The position numbers and the translations under genes are program-made. DNA of 64,000 bases, from assembly GCA_037447605.1 (NCBI GenBank), contig CM074804.1:3368776-3432775 (forward strand), read 5' to 3'. A model generated the notes under the pieces. The model was not told where the DNA came from, made no database searches, and saw nothing but the letters and a program-made list of their open reading frames with translations. Position 1 is the first letter of the stretch. Every line of letters begins with the position of its first letter. This DNA is from Zygnema circumcarinatum (Eukaryota; Streptophyta; Zygnematophyceae; Zygnematales; Zygnemataceae). Of this stretch, positions 16,194 through 30,100 are shown piece after piece.

Positions 16194-18962
16194 TCACGCT
16201 CGGTGCGTTCTCTTGCCGACAGCCATAGCTAACTTGTTATCAATGTTGAGAGAAATGTCGAGGGCCTTCACGGAGTGCGTGAGTGCTCCGCTGCACAAAA
16301 GACAGATGGGCCCATGTTTCAGTGATTTATTCCGTGGCTTCAGCTGGCTAAACTCTTCCTCACGAAAGGAGAGGTCGTATATTTGCTGCAGAATTCATCT
16401 CGGACACCTAGCCTTCAAACAGAGGACGAGCAGAGTGGCACAGTTCATCTCTCACCTTGAAATGAAAGTCACTCCGGTGCGTCCAATTGCTGACACGGTT
16501 TCAAGTGTAACATTGCCTGATGCCTGCAAAATTGGAAAAAAATAGGACAACCATCATTAGGTAAAAAAACCATGTTCGCCTTCTTGTAATATTTGAACCT
16601 GCAGTTAAGATTTATGACAGATACTCCTCTCCCCCTTAAAGGCCTGAATCCCCAACTGGTAGTTTACTTGTATTCCTGCAGCTTTGAAGGCCCACCTCTG
16701 TCTCAAGCTGCCCTCCAACGAGTTTCACTGCTTGCTCCAACATGGACACATCCAGGTCCCCTGATGGCAGAGGGGCCGCCATGTTGTCCAGCATGATGCG
16801 AGTGACTCTTCCTCTCCCCTCCCCGCGGCATCGGAGCACTTCTTCCACTTCTTCAAGCGTCCGCGTCTCCACCTGCAAGCGCCATTAAGGACTATAAGTG
16901 AAATGAGGCAAACATCAAGTCACTGATCAAACTATAAAGAAGGATAATGTCGGATGGACATGCCTTGACGTAGTGTAATTCAGGAAAGGATGCTTACTTC
17001 TACACCCATGTCAATCTCAGCGTCTTGAAGATACTTCTGAGCTGCTGCAATGGCCTGCGGAATACCCCCTGCAGCTGCAATATGGTTGTCTTTAATCATC
17101 ACCATGTCGAACAGACCCAGCCGATGATTCTCTCCACCACCAATCAGTACCTGCCAAGATATGAGGCACACAGCTACTTCAGCTCAGGTGACTGCAAACG
17201 ACGCAGAACTCATACTATTTCCCTCGAGCAAGGGCGGAAGTAGAGGTCAGTCCTGATGCCAACGCGGGGGAATCACCTACAGCCCATTTATCCGCCAGCC
17301 GCAAGCCAGGAGCTGTCTTCCGAGTCTCCAAAATCCTGGCTGGCTTTGCAGCTTCGGCCATTTTCTGCAAAAAGTAGAAAATGCTCCACGTGAACTGGAG
17401 GAACAGATGGCTGTCTATGAAAGACAGCAGTCTCTCCTTCCTTCCATCCACTACGCAAAGCAGTCTATGCAACCATGTGAGGCTGGCCTTCTCTGACTAC
17501 AATTGGAGAACATTAGAAAACTAAATATGGCAATTTCGGCTCTAACCCGTGTGGCAGTCGCGATACCACTCATCCGTTGCATGAAGTTGAGGGCAATTCG
17601 CTCGGCTACCAAAATGCTCCTGGCTTTGCCTGCAGCCAGAGACCCCAACAGTTGAGTTTCGTGCCGAAGACCAGTATGAATGCTGCCAGACCTCGGCCTA
17701 CGGCATAGAATGGAAAGTTGGCGCTCCAAGATTTAAAACGGCTTTACGTATTCAAAGCTCCTTTCTACATCAGGAAATTGGAAAAAAATCACAGAATAGT
17801 GGCCGCTTGTGTGAAGTCAAGCAAATGCCCGAAAAGTGAGCTGCTGTACATTGAAAAGCGAACAGCTATGTATGTATCCAGAGTTTGTAATTTAAAGTAT
17901 ATCCCGTCTCATGCCTTGAAAAAAGTCATATACAAGTACCTTTCAATACCCCAAATTCGGTGCCTTTTGTCACGAAATCTCCATCCTCTAACGTCCATTG
18001 AACCTGGAACTCTACAAATTGGTCACATTATGAGTTGTATGTTCATATTACGTCCAATCAAAAGCTTCGTTGCCCCTTAACTATCGTGCAACATCTGACC
18101 AGATAACATGGGGAGCATTCAAGGTTTCAAAAGGTTCACGAAAACTGACATCTCCTTCGACCAAGAATATATAGAATTTTTTACGAGGAGAACCTTGCGC
18201 AATTTGTCAAATTTTGTCCCGAACGAGAGGTTCCCGACATTTAGGATGATATTTTCCATCTTCAGCCAGTATCCTTTAATTTACTTTAAAAAGAGTTTAG
18301 GTTCTAAGAGTTCCCCAAAAAGGCCACGGCCGATGGACATTTTTAACCATTGTGGTAGAGAGCCATATCTGCACAACTCGAATCGCCTTCCTTTAGTGAC
18401 ACTGGTAGCAGACGTGCAGACGTACCTGCAGCTCGGGATCCACTTCTTGGAAAACAACTTCTGCAACGGTCAATCCTGCGAGCACGCCGTCAGCTTTTGC
18501 CAAGAAAGTAGCTTCCGCAAGCGCCTCAGGTGGTATAGTCGCAGCGCACGTTACATCTCCTGCAGAGCGTGGGGAAGTTATCGAAGCATTGAGTCACCTC
18601 GAGAGTCAAATGTTCTCTCCTGGTGCCACATTGCCTCGAAAAACTCGACAGCACGCAGGGAAAGAACTTTTTACACCTATAAAGCCTCACTAATTAATCG
18701 ACCAAAGCGACTTAGTTCTGTAGGTAAAACTAAAGTGCCAAGTAAGGGTTAATTAAAGCGCAGAAATCCGTCCTTTTTCGTGCACTGCTGCAGTGCCTGG
18801 AAACACGAACGTAGCAAGCTTCTTACTTTATACCATCAAGGAGCGGAATGTAGTGGCCTGTCAAAAAAACAGCTCACCGCGGTCTCCCGCATCTTCAGCC
18901 AACGCAATGCGAACGATGCTCAAGATGTCCGCTGTTGGATGAGTTGGAGGCGGAATCTTCAT
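16194..18962 (-). CDS. QPT: Quinolinate phosphoribosyltransferase (nicotinate-nucleotide pyrophosphorylase)
   Basis: This enzyme converts quinolinate plus PRPP to nicotinate mononucleotide, CO2 and PPi, the committed step into NAD. Nine exons join in phase: 18962-18878, 18559-18426, 18003-17940, 17629-17547, 17364-17281, 17150-16998, 16872-16696, 16523-16456 and 16290-16194, giving 314 residues from this ATG. Conserved segments in order: [162 protein letters not shown] and [16 protein letters not shown]. The active-site Arg/Lys-rich strands and the KDNH motif are intact. An AG just upstream of the chosen ATG suggests a further 5' exon that could encode a plastid transit peptide; I could not fix it. 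Confidence 0.95.
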
Positions 18963-19969
18963 GTTGACTGAAACCATAAAAAACGCGGCAGGAGAAACAC
19001 GATGGTCAAACAAGAGTGCAAGCAGAGCAAAGTTCCATTCAGAAGCTGCAATTGCTGAGCAAGTATCCGCGTGCAGGCTAAAAGTGGCAAGAAAACAGGC
19101 AAATTACCAGAGCGGTACTAATGTCCGGAATTCTGCCCCCGCATGAGCAGAGCAGGCAGGGGAAGAGGGCGGCTTTGGGAGGCTTCATCGCATATCGTCG
19201 AAGCCCATTATCCACATTTCGGTATTATCGTAACGGGAATATTCGATTCAGAGAAACAGGTATGAAGGGAACGGAGGGGAAGCAAGCTCCCACTATCTGA
19301 AATCAGAAACGTAAACGAAAGTAGAAGTGGTTCAAACATTTACCTTAGGTCCTCTTTCCTTTTGTGCTTAGGTCCTTTGCGACCAGTTCTTTGTGGTTCC
19401 CCATGATGCTGATTTTGTCCATGTACATTTGATGGCATCATCGCTATCGTGAGGTCAATGCCACATCATTTCTCTTTACCTTAGTATTGGTGAGTTATTG
19501 AATGGAGTAGATGAAGTGATGCACAAGAGGTTCTCGTACGCTTATATACTTGAATTTGTCTCAATTTTACGATTGCCGGGGAACGGTACCATAGTCTTGC
19601 CACAAACATCAGAAAGGAAACAATCAAATGAATCGCTGATAGTACCAAGTTTTGATCAACCAAAGGAAAGCCACCTCTATGGCATCGACACATTCAAAGG
19701 TTAAAAACGTCTACAAATAAAACCTGAGCACCTCATGAAGCTCCTTTGGTATGAATCCAAGCGGCAAGAGGACGCCTTTCATTCTGAGACTTTCAGGTGT
19801 ATAAAACGAGTGACCACTCCTACAACATGGAGCGGCTCCTTATAACTGTTCGCTAATGGGAATTGAATGTCAAACATGCTCTGCATCTTGTGCTCACAAC
19901 ATTCCGCTGTACTTCGCCTAACCCATGCTCCATACTGAATCATATAACTAAAGAACAATGAACTCAATG
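18963..19969. other. QPT 5' region and PnsB2 3' region
   Basis: No conserved coding segment was recognised. On the minus strand a possible upstream QPT exon (MKPPKAALFPCLLCSC, near 19187) would suit a targeting peptide, but no clean splice into the first conserved exon was established. Confidence 0.4.
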
Positions 19970-22445
19970 CTATGAATCAGATGCACCCCTGTTTTGTACC
20001 AAATGCAGAGCTTCCCACTCCTGTCCCGGCTGCAGCGTTACTCCCTCTCTCGCGACACTTGAAGTCAAGCAGACAACGCGATCCCGTGCCATCAAGTTGC
20101 TCTCGGCCCCCCAGACATTCACTACCAGATCTTCAAAACCTCGGCGATCCACCTGAAACGCCCTCCGCTTTCCCTGCAGAAATCACGTGCAGCAAAATGC
20201 GCTCTAGTAAGGTAATGTTTGTCCCAAAAGTAGCTCTTACAAGACTGAGAACTCTGGCAGTTCTTCCACAGATAAACAAATCCAGAAAGCTCCCTCCATA
20301 AAATCACCGACATGAGGAACTAGTCCGCGTTTGAAATATATTTTATATGTGCAGCTGCAACTTCATGTGTTGAATCCCAAAAAAAGATTCAGACCTTTGT
20401 AAAATTACTACTCCAGAAACAGCCAAGAAGTAGCAGGATTAGTTGTTCAGGAGAGGAGTTCGGAAAGAGAAGCAAAAGCTGTCAATACAGAGCAACACAA
20501 ACTCAGGACCTTCAACCTTGCCATTAGCTCTGCTCTGAGGCAGATGAAACTTGTAACCCTTCAAGTGCCTGTCCGTTAGTCAGTGCCACCTAAGTAGAGA
20601 AAATGAAGTCCTTGATCCCCACAAGAAAGGTGAAGAAGCTGACTTCACTCAGAAATCGAAACATTTAGTTGACGTACTCCCAAAAAATTCTGTCAAGGTG
20701 CGAATCACTATGGAGAACGATGCAGCTTTCAACCGCATTGTAATAAATATTACTTCTAACTGAAATGCGCTTGACGAAGCTTACCCGATCCAACAAGGTC
20801 ACAGCTAAAGGAGCAGCGTTGTAAAGCCGCTCCACGGGGGCGGTCAACCGTGCATACTCCTCTCCATGACGCATAGACTCACTAGACCATCGAGTGCTTG
20901 TTGATACTTTCTCGAAATCAGCAAAGGTCGCATTTGAGCGTTCAAAGCTCCTCCCCTCTGGTATTGTTTTATCACTAACTTCCTTCGAAGAAGCTTCCGC
21001 TTTTTCGACAATCCGCTTGGTAGAAACTGTCCGCTTATCTACCTCTTCATTCTTGCCAGCTTGAGTTCTCCAGCCCAGGGAATCCCACCAAGCTCCTCCT
21101 CCAACAATCTTCTGAACTGATGCTTCTCGAGGTCCGACAAAATAGTTTGAGTCTACCAGACCAGCCAGGTACGACCCGTCCGCCGAATTCACAGAAATGT
21201 GAGATGCGCAAGCTGCCATAAAGGAACGAGTTTCGCTAGAGACATTCTTCACTGTTAAAACCATCCCCAACGAAGTTTGACTAAGTACCACAGTAATGCG
21301 GCAAGAAAGACCACAGCTCATCCATGAAGGTCTAATCGAAGCACCTTCCACCTCTTCCAAAACCACCTGAAACGAAAAAACAACAAACACAGTCAGAATC
21401 ACCAAGGAAGGATGCTGACATTAAATTAATGACCATGAGCTTCAATAAAGGTTGGCTGGCCGGCCGCCAATGCTAGGCTGATGCCTTGAAACCTACATTG
21501 CAATAAGTGGTTAATATTTTGCCGTTGCAGAACTCCCAGAAATCGACGGTCAAACGTTTTTCCTTCGCCTTGAAAAAACTTTGAGCAAAATATTGCTAAA
21601 AGATCGTAGACCTCCCGTGCTTCTTGCCTCTGAGAAGCTCCAGACGGTTGCATCTCTATCGGACAGCATTACTATGCCTTCCAGCGACGACTACTTGAAG
21701 CTTTTGAGCAAAAAATGCCCATGCCACCCACCTGAACCCATTGTTGCGGATCGCTGCTTGCCTCTACTACCCTCCACTTGGGATTGCATGAAGCAGGCTC
21801 ATCCTCAACACTTTGGAAAACCGGCACCACTCCTCCAGCGAGGCGAGCTCCCCCCATTCCCGAGTCATTTGCAGCGGCAAAGAGCGCCTCCTCAACGCCT
21901 CCATGCCACATTTTAGGCCTAAAAGAGGTAATTCGAGCCTCATCGACCAACAGCTTCGCATTTGAGCCATTTCCCAGACTAAGCTGAGCCACCACTAAAC
22001 CTGAAGTACAAACAAAGTTCAAGAAGTCGCTGCCAAATCTTTCCTGCAAGCGCCGAGCTTCAGCAACTTCAGAATCTTCTTCTGCATCATCCCAATTAGC
22101 GGCCTCATTCTGCTTTGCATTGCTTCCTGCTCCACCTTCAACTGGCGAGTAGTCGTCCACCACCGCAGAAGATAATGCCTTCGCCCTAGTGAATCTCCGT
22201 GCAATATTCTCTTTCTCTAGAAAGTCCCCTGCCCTTACAAAGCTACAAGAAACCTTTCTCCTGCCCGCCCCTTGAATACAAGCCGCTCCCTCTCTCCCCG
22301 ACCTCCCTCTCCCGCCAAACAATGCGACATCCTGTAAAAAAATAGCACTCCCCTCCCCCTCTCCTGCAATTCCCACACCTACACCACTGCAAGCCAAGGC
22401 TAAAGCTGCCCGCACACATGCAGAACCTCCCCATACAGCAGCCAT
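19970..22445 (-). CDS. PNSB2: Photosynthetic NDH subcomplex B subunit 2 (NDF2-like)
   Basis: This is a lumen-independent, stroma-side structural subunit of the chloroplast NDH-PSI supercomplex. It has a degenerate aldose-1-epimerase (galactose mutarotase-like) fold. Three exons fit in phase: 22445-21732, 21366-20761 and 20152-19970, about 500 residues. Recognisable parts are ARITSFRPKMWHGGVEEALF, GGVVPVFQSVEDE, GMVLTVKNVSSETRSFMAAC, ASHISVNSADGSYLAGLVDS, EEYARLTAPVERLYNAAPLA, VTLLDRVSFVKRIS and VDRRGFEDLVVNVWG. The C-terminus is QPGQEWEALHLVQ. The chosen ATG (22445) begins an Ala/Gly/Ser-rich plastid transit-like stretch; an in-frame ATG 38 codons upstream (22559) is an alternative. Presence of PnsB2 argues for a streptophyte host with a plastid ndh complex. 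The insert between the LVDSNYF strand and the LTAPVERLY helix is longer and more charged than in flowering plants. Confidence 0.88.
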
Positions 22446-22985
22446 GGCGGTAGGCCCAGGATTAGGATTCCGCTCCCCCTTCCCCCGCACAGTTCTCCCA
22501 CCATGCCGTGTGTCCTGAACACGGAACCCCTTTCGGATCGGACGGCGGACGGCGACCAACTTCCGATCGGACGGCAGGCTGAGCAGCTACATAGAGATCG
22601 CGTCGTTTCAAGTCATCTTCTGCAGTGAGAGGCGCCGAGCTCCATCAAGCTCCAGCCATGGCGGCCTTGCGCCAGCTTAGCTTGATGGCAAGGGCAAGGA
22701 AGCGACCTCCGCCGCCTTCCCCTTTGTCTTCGTGGCTCCACCTGCCCCGACATCGTGCACTTTGTGCACTCCAACATGGCGAAGAACAAGTTTGCTGGAA
22801 TCACACGGTTGCATACTTAGTGTTTTGGTATGAATTTCAGAAATACCGAACAGAAGTTGAATTCGTACGCAGCAGAAAAACCATCAATTGAGACTTTTTG
22901 TTTGCCGCGGCTGGGCAAGAAGCTCAACGGAAGTGGCCAGACCGGGCAAAGCAAGCCATGCGTTTAAGCCATGGTCATGGCGCAC

Positions 22986-23282
22986 CTCCAAAGCCTTCTT
23001 GAACGAGGCCAGCGTGTTCTCTGGTAGCAGAGGCCGCGCTCCTCTGTGTCCGCAGCATGCAAGCCGTGCAGGCTGAGAAGGCTGCGAGAAGCAGCACCTT
23101 CCACCTCCATTGGTGCTGCTATCTCTCTCCTTCCAGGACGAGGACTGCGGCCGAGAATCTGAAACTTTTAGGGTATCGCTTGCAGCGAGCTGCTGGTCAG
23201 CCAGAACGCTGCAAAAAGAGCCGAGACGAGCAGCGCTGCAAGAGGCAGCCATGGCTGCCGCTCGGACGAGCTTCTTAGCCAT
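22986..23282 (-). pseudogene. Orphan first exon of a glycerophosphodiester phosphodiesterase
   Basis: A 99-codon exon from ATG 23282 runs through an unconserved Ala/Ser-rich leader to CCGHRGARPLLPENTLASFK before a possible donor (GAG|GTGCGC). HRGA...PENTLASF is the N-terminal signature of GDPD enzymes, with the catalytic His and substrate-binding Arg/Glu. GDPDs hydrolyse glycerophosphodiesters to glycerol-3-phosphate. The remaining roughly 220 residues (for example the expected GADxxExDV strand) are not found in the 540 bp before the PnsB2 start codon. The piece is therefore either a truncated gene copy or an exon whose partner lies outside the searchable context. The weak donor supports a dead fragment. 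Confidence 0.55.
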
Positions 23283-24169
23283 GCGAGGCGAAACTGAAAG
23301 GGTGGGAGGAGGGAGAAAGGTCCTCCACCAGCCATTCTGTGACTGACAAGGGTTTGAGGAAAACTTTTGCAAACTTTTCTCCACCTCTTGCATCTTTTTG
23401 CTTTAGACACCACGGCGAGTTAGCGGTCTGGGAGATCAATACCGCATCTCTTTCATGCAGACCTTTTCTATGAGAATAATGAGAGTTTGAGGCTGTTCCG
23501 GCAGGCCCTTCTCGGACAGGCAGAGGAACTAGCCTGCCGGAACAACGGCCCAGAGAACCCGCTCACAGCACCGTGTAGCATTCCAGTTTTGATGAAACCG
23601 CAGCACTGCTCTGTTCTGCTCGACCTCAGTCTTTGGACTCCAGATAAGTAAGAAACACAAAGATACGCCGATGCCACATGCCGGCTTGTGATACCCAGAA
23701 TTTCATTTTGTTTGAAAGTAAGTGTTAACAAAAGCAGATTCAACTGCGACGATACCTGCAAAGAGACTAGGGTTTGAATTGCATAGAAGCAGCAATCAGA
23801 ATCTGCCAAAAAATTTGCTGCCAATCAGAGGCAGCACTTTTCAGCAAATCGAACTGCTCCTATTTCTATTGACCCTTCACAATCGAACACGCCAAGTGAG
23901 GTGCGTGAGTGAATGACATCGCTCTGAACGAGGTGCCGCGAGCACCCCCCATTGCTTGTTGACCACGTCCTACCAATTGAAACACGTCTCTGGACCTGCA
24001 GATCTGGGGCTCTTCATCAACGAATAACTGTAATCTCCAGGGGTTTCCCGCTTTCCAGTTTCCCGCTGCCACAGTTATCTGAACTTCCTGAGAGTCAGAC
24101 CCTTCGCAGGGTTCCCTTGTGCCCCTCCTATCGCGTCCAGCAGCCGAAGCAACACCCTTAGTCGAATGC
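23283..24169. other. Intergenic stretch between GDPD exon and PRL1
   Basis: About 890 bp. I see no conserved coding segment, RNA gene or clear repeat; it presumably contains the PRL1 3' UTR. Confidence 0.4.
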
Positions 24170-27100
24170 TCAGAAGCGGCGCATCTCCTTGGGAGGGCGG
24201 AAAGGGATCCCAGGATGGCTCTGAGGAGTTGCGTTTTCCTCCTCCTTCCACATCTTGATGGTCTTGTCCGCCTCACAGGTGACGAGCCGCGTTCCTGTGA
24301 CGTCGAATGAAAGGGCATATATGCCTGCTTCACTGTCCAGCGAACCTGCACATGCATTCAACCTCTCGCATCATGCGAGTTAGAGCTTCTTCCACCTCCC
24401 ACGCAAGAAATTACTGACGGTCCGTAATTGCTTTCCATATAGTCGCGACATTAGGAAACAGCGATTAAACGAGGGTGACCTTAATGTATGCCAAGATCCA
24501 CTACAGCAAGCAGTCAACATAAGAAGCAAAAGAGAAAGCACTTCTCTCACCAGGTTGAACAACTGTTTGTGACTGCTGGAAGTTGTGTCCGCTCTTCCAG
24601 TCCCAAAACCACAAGCTGCCATTGTCCCCTGCAACAGTGCAATTGCAACCACAGTCCATTCCCCTAGATTAATCGAGAATGTAATATCTTAAAGATAAGA
24701 ATCTCACAATTACTCGAGCAAAGAATCGCAATGTCTGAGGGAGTAAGTGCTAGCCATGAGCAGAAATCTCAACCTTGAATGTCTAACGGCAAAGGAGCGA
24801 GCTGGAACTCTGTTGTTCCTATTAACGGCAAGCCTCACTAGCTGAGCCTACCTCCAGAGACGAGCACGTTATCCTCGTTGATCGCCATGGAGTTCACGAT
24901 CGTGCGTTGCTGCGACCTGCGCAAGAGACAAAAAAAAAAAGCCATAAGCCATAGCTTGCTGTCTCGTGCACTCATGTGGAGGCAGTTGCAGGTCGTACCT
25001 CAATATTGGACCCTACAGGCGAAGCTTATCACTTACAAGAAAAGAATAGGATTGGACATGGAACACACAAGATATAAACAGCTTCAAACACGCTGCACAC
25101 TCACACGCTACCCATGGACCAGTGAGAATAATCAATCGGACAAACGGGTTTTAAGCCAATTGTCATAACCAAGCAGGCAGAATGGAGCCCGGCAGTAGGG
25201 AAGGGAGGTCAGTGCGCTCACAGCATGTTATGAAGGAACTCCCCTCTGGGAAGGCGGAACTTCTTCATGTTGTCTGCGGATGCTGAAGCAAATGTGTGCC
25301 TGGCAACCTCAAAGAGCGCCAATCAGCTTTCCCAGAAACGAGCTTGCTGCTATTAACGCACTAGTCACTCAGGAAACAGTACGGCGCAGCCATCAGCCAA
25401 CACACAACGAACAAGAGCATGTTCCACGACGACCTCTGAGATAAGCGATTGCTAAGATGAAAGCCCCATCTTTCAAGTACGGAGGGTTCGTAGATTCGGG
25501 AAAAGAACTCACTCGAAGGGATGCATTGCTAATGCGCGCACCGACTTTTTGTGGAAGGTTAAGGTTGACATTGACTTCCCTACATTTGCCAAACTCCTCT
25601 CCCTTCCAGCCCCAGTCAGAAGCGGTAGACATAATGAAACAAATTCCACAGGAATGCAATGAATGAATGGAATGTATAGTGATTCAAACAGCTTTTTTTT
25701 TTAGAAAAAGAACATGACAAGCACCCGGGCAGTGAGCTATCGAGGAAAAAGAAGAAAAGCAAAAGGACCCAGAATTTCTTGAACCCAACATAGGACCGAA
25801 CAGTGACCGGCCCAAGTTTGACTGCCCACTTGCGCTTTTCAGCCAAGCAATCACACGTGCCGGCCCGTACCGTACCTGCCGCAAGGTCCCACAGCTTGAC
25901 GGTGGTATCGTGGGAGCCTGTGACCACCTGCGGGTCCTGTTAACAGGCAGTCCATTGACCAGCCATCGCCTGCAAAGTGGTTAACCGGATGCGCATAGAA
26001 AGCGCGTGACCATTGAGAGAGCGAGAAATGGCTGACTCACACTTCCATGCAGGTGTACTCCGCACCACTACACGAAACAGATAACGGATTCCTTTGGTGC
26101 ACTTAACTGAGGTTCGTTTTCCCTTTAGCAATTGTATGTCTCAACAGATCGAACTCCCACATAGACATCCGACTGTCTCGTATGAAAGGAAACCCATAGC
26201 TTCCACTTACAGTAGCCTGTGTGAGGACGGAGCAGACAGTGTTCTCGTGGCCCGACAGAGCAAAGACCTGCGCTTTTGTGCGCATGTCCCATACCTGCAC
26301 ATTCCCTCCCACGTCGAAATAAGAACGAGAACACACGACTACGTCCAAAGTTTTTTCTCCATCAAACTAGAGGACTTAGGAACAACAAGCCACCATGATA
26401 GAGACATCTTCAGAACTCTCCAATTCTCGCAAAAGCGGTCTTACTAATGGGCAAGAGGGGCAAGAATCGAACCCTGCATACGGAGTCGCGGCCACCTGTC
26501 ATGATGACGTCCAGCGAGGGATGCAAAGTAAGGCAGTAAACTCCACTAAGGTGTCCGTGATAGGACCGAATCACCTGCAAGGTCACAACACATTCAAACA
26601 ACAAGAGAAAATTTCAACAACTGCGAACAACTGAAAACGTTTCGAGACACAACCTGTCGGTGTGTACAAGCTGCCTTCCCAAACATGACTAAAGAAGTGA
26701 CCAAATTCTGTCAGGAAAGGAGGAGGAAAGGGGGGAATGAGGCTGCACAAACGGAAGAACTCAGGAGCGACACAAAGCTATGGAATTGTTGTCAGGGTGA
26801 ACTATAACTCTTAAACCTTTGGGACTTGATGACCACTGTCGTATAAAGAAAGGCGTTTCTAATTAAATGATGTACACGCAATGGAAAAACTCAACGACAT
26901 ACGGCGGACTAGGGATAATTGCAGATTTAGGACGGGCCGTCCGATTGAGGAAATTTGCACTAAGGATGTTTTCGAGGGTGAGTTTAATGATAACGAAACA
27001 AGGTTTTGCAATGCTTAGAACGATCCATCAACTTCTGAAAGACACTACTTCTCTGCGATAAAACACTGGACAACCACTGTAGTGGCAGTAGCTACTGCTG

Positions 27101-30100
27101 TGCAGGGAAACTTTCACGCCTTTTATGCGCAGGAATGAAGTAAAGATGAATGAGAAAAAATATCGGAATTCAGTCGGACACAGAAAGCCCACCTTGTTAT
27201 ACTCAAGGTCCCAGCACTTGACTTGCTTGTCATCCCCAGCCGAAAACATGTACGGATGTCTCGGACTCACAGCCAATCCTGCATCATGCAATCCAAGTTT
27301 TCAAATCAACTACGAGCAGCCATGCTAACAGAACGACCTAATCACATGCATAGCACCTTCACAAGGCATCCTGTAAGCCTCCCTCACCTCGAACCTGTTC
27401 AATGTGACCAGTCAGCGTCAGCTTCAGTTTGCCCGTTGCAACTTCCCAGATCTGGCACACAGTCATCAGACACATACCTCATCAATGATTGCATTAAAGA
27501 ATGACAACAACAGCAATGAAGTGCATCCCTCGGTGAGAGTCAACTTGTGAGCACAAATAGAGTACAATCACCACTTGAACGACTCACAAGGCCATAGTAT
27601 CTGGCACAGCAGAAAGAGGTCAATTGTGGTGCTTAGCGCGGCACTCAAAACTATTGGCTTGCAGGACAAACCAGAGCACGGGAGCTGGGTGTACAAAGGT
27701 TCTGTTTAAGACACCTTTATTGTACGATCCGCAGAGCCGGTGCAAAACCACTCGTTGCCGGGGTCAAACGCTATGGAGCGCACCCAACCCATATGTCCGC
27801 TTATGACCTGCAGATAGCAAGATCACATTCATCAATGGCAGCTTCAAACAAGAAAATGGACCCATGAAGTTCTGTGACAGAAGTTTCAAAGATCAGCATC
27901 GCCAAAATTTTATCGAGGCAAAACTCCTAAAGGAGAGCCAAGGTCAAGCACTCCTAGGACAGGTCAATAATGGATAAGTTCTAATGGTGAAAGAATGGCA
28001 CAGATTTAAAATGCTGGTTAAAATCCTGGTACGACGGGCCAAATATCACTACTTTCATTGCATGGAGCCCGACAACTGCAGCAACATTGGTTGGACCTAT
28101 GCTCAGACATGTTATTGAAAATCAAAACAAAATACTACTCTCATCAGCCATACAATAACGGGGCACATACAATAACCAAAACGTATCATGAAGAAGTACA
28201 AGCTACATCTCAGAAGTCATACAGATCCCTAATACATATCCAACCAGGGACTTGCAGACTCCATCGGCAAAAATATTTGCCGACATCAGTTTTGTGTTTT
28301 CATGCTGATAGGGTGCTCAGCGCCGTCTATAAATATAGAAGTAATTTCTTAAAAGTCTTATTATGCACATACTAAAGAAAACGTTTATTCTTCCTACAAA
28401 AACCCTAGAAAAGGAGATGTTCATCACCTAACAAAGGTCAAAGTCAGATCAAGGAAACAGCACAAAAACTATGAGGCGTACTACTCGAGAATTGGAGCTC
28501 TTGATCATTTCAGTGGTGAACCACCGTGCAATCTGACTTCTGAGAGACTGTCCTTCGGCTGGACTTAATCTCGGTTACCTTTGGGACTGTTGCCCCTTAG
28601 TTTCCTGAATCAGTGCTTCTGTCCCCGCTTTTTCTCTCCTTGACATGCATGGCTTTGTAAGTTCTGAACTATGAGAAACGATGGCTTGTTCACTTGCACA
28701 TACGTTTAAACATCTACAGCATAGGAAGGTTGTGGTAAGGGCAGGAAAAAATGATGTAGAAACCAGATTCATTTGGAATGCAATATTTGTTAAGTTCATT
28801 TAAGAAACGAGTGTGCATTTAGGATGGCGGATGAAACAGGCAAGGTTTATACCCGATAATTCTTCCATGGAGGATGCCAGGCGGGTTTCGGCCATTTACT
28901 GGGCAACCGCTTCATAACTGCGGCACTTGGCTGATATCTGTAGGCCCCACACAAATACAAAAAGTGTGAACTGACTGGCGACTGCCTACTGGTACCCATT
29001 GCAAGAGGTCACGAAAACTTTGTGCTTGACATCATCCTTACGTGATGGGCCAGAGTTCATGTAATAAGTCAGATCAATGCTGCAAAGGACCTCACCTTTC
29101 AGGTAAGCCAGCCAATGCTTTGGAGTCAGCTACTCTAGGAGCGGTTGTAGGACCTTGAAGAGTACTGTAATCCCCAAAAGAAGAAGAAGTTTCGAATTAA
29201 TACATAACTCTAGCCATGCTTATGGTACTCCCTCCCCCCTTGCCCCCCTTCTTGGTTCAGCCCAAGAACTGATGGGTTTTGCATAATGTGTTGCCGTGAG
29301 AGTGCTCGTTCTGATAGTAAGAAATACGCGCTGATTTGAGAAAGCCAAAACAACTGTCCAACAATGAGCTTTCCAGATGATACTCCAGCGCACATGTCCA
29401 GCAGGGAAGCTCACTCTTCTTAAACCTCACCTGGTTGCTTCAGGAGGCTTTACAACAATTTGCAGCGCTCTAGAGTCTCCTGCTGGGCGAGCACCATTGG
29501 CATCCAAAGAAATGCCTGGCCCCATGTTTGTCCAAGCCAAGGACAACAAAGTAAGACATTAAACGTCACTCAAAGGGAGCACAAATGCGAAATCAGGCCA
29601 GGCATAGTGACCGACAAAGGGAATTCATACGGCGTGACGAATCTGCTGAGTTGCCAACACTAGTTTGCTGATGCCTCATTGCGATAGTTTCGGTTCTCAC
29701 TGCCTTCATGTCTCCGACGAAGTGCTGCCTGGGATATGCATTGCACAATAAGACCCAGTTTGACCGAAAGAAGTAAACGGTCATCGTCAAAGCGGGATGC
29801 GGCCTCACCAGGTGCACTTGGATGAGGGTGTACTCCAGCCACTATAGGCGGTAAAGCTCTCTCTGCCGAAGTTAAACTAGGAGCACCATCGCCTCTGCTA
29901 TTAGCGAAGGCTCCACCATCCTTCGCTGGAACAGAAGGGAGCGGTAAGTCCTTCGCGATCTTATATTCATCACGAACCTGTTGTACAAGATAAAATGTGC
30001 GTTAAATATTCTGGCAGATGATCATGTAAAAGAACCTTGAGTTTTCAAGGTTGTAGGGTAAATTGAATGCACATCGCGGTAAGCAACTAAAGGGCTCCAG

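Noticed and set aside
17630-17682. Extended QPT exon reading [17 protein letters not shown]
   Set aside because: An acceptor at 17630 joins in phase with the [10 protein letters not shown] exon and gives a family-like sequence; the longer exon leaves that segment unexplained.
18108-18752. 214-codon plus-strand frame
   Set aside because: It lies over QPT introns and one exon on the opposite strand and has no recognisable domain.
26455-26490. GGTTCGATTC on the minus strand, like a tRNA T-loop
   Set aside because: It straddles a PRL1 exon end and donor; no acceptor stem, D-arm or A box lies at the right distance.
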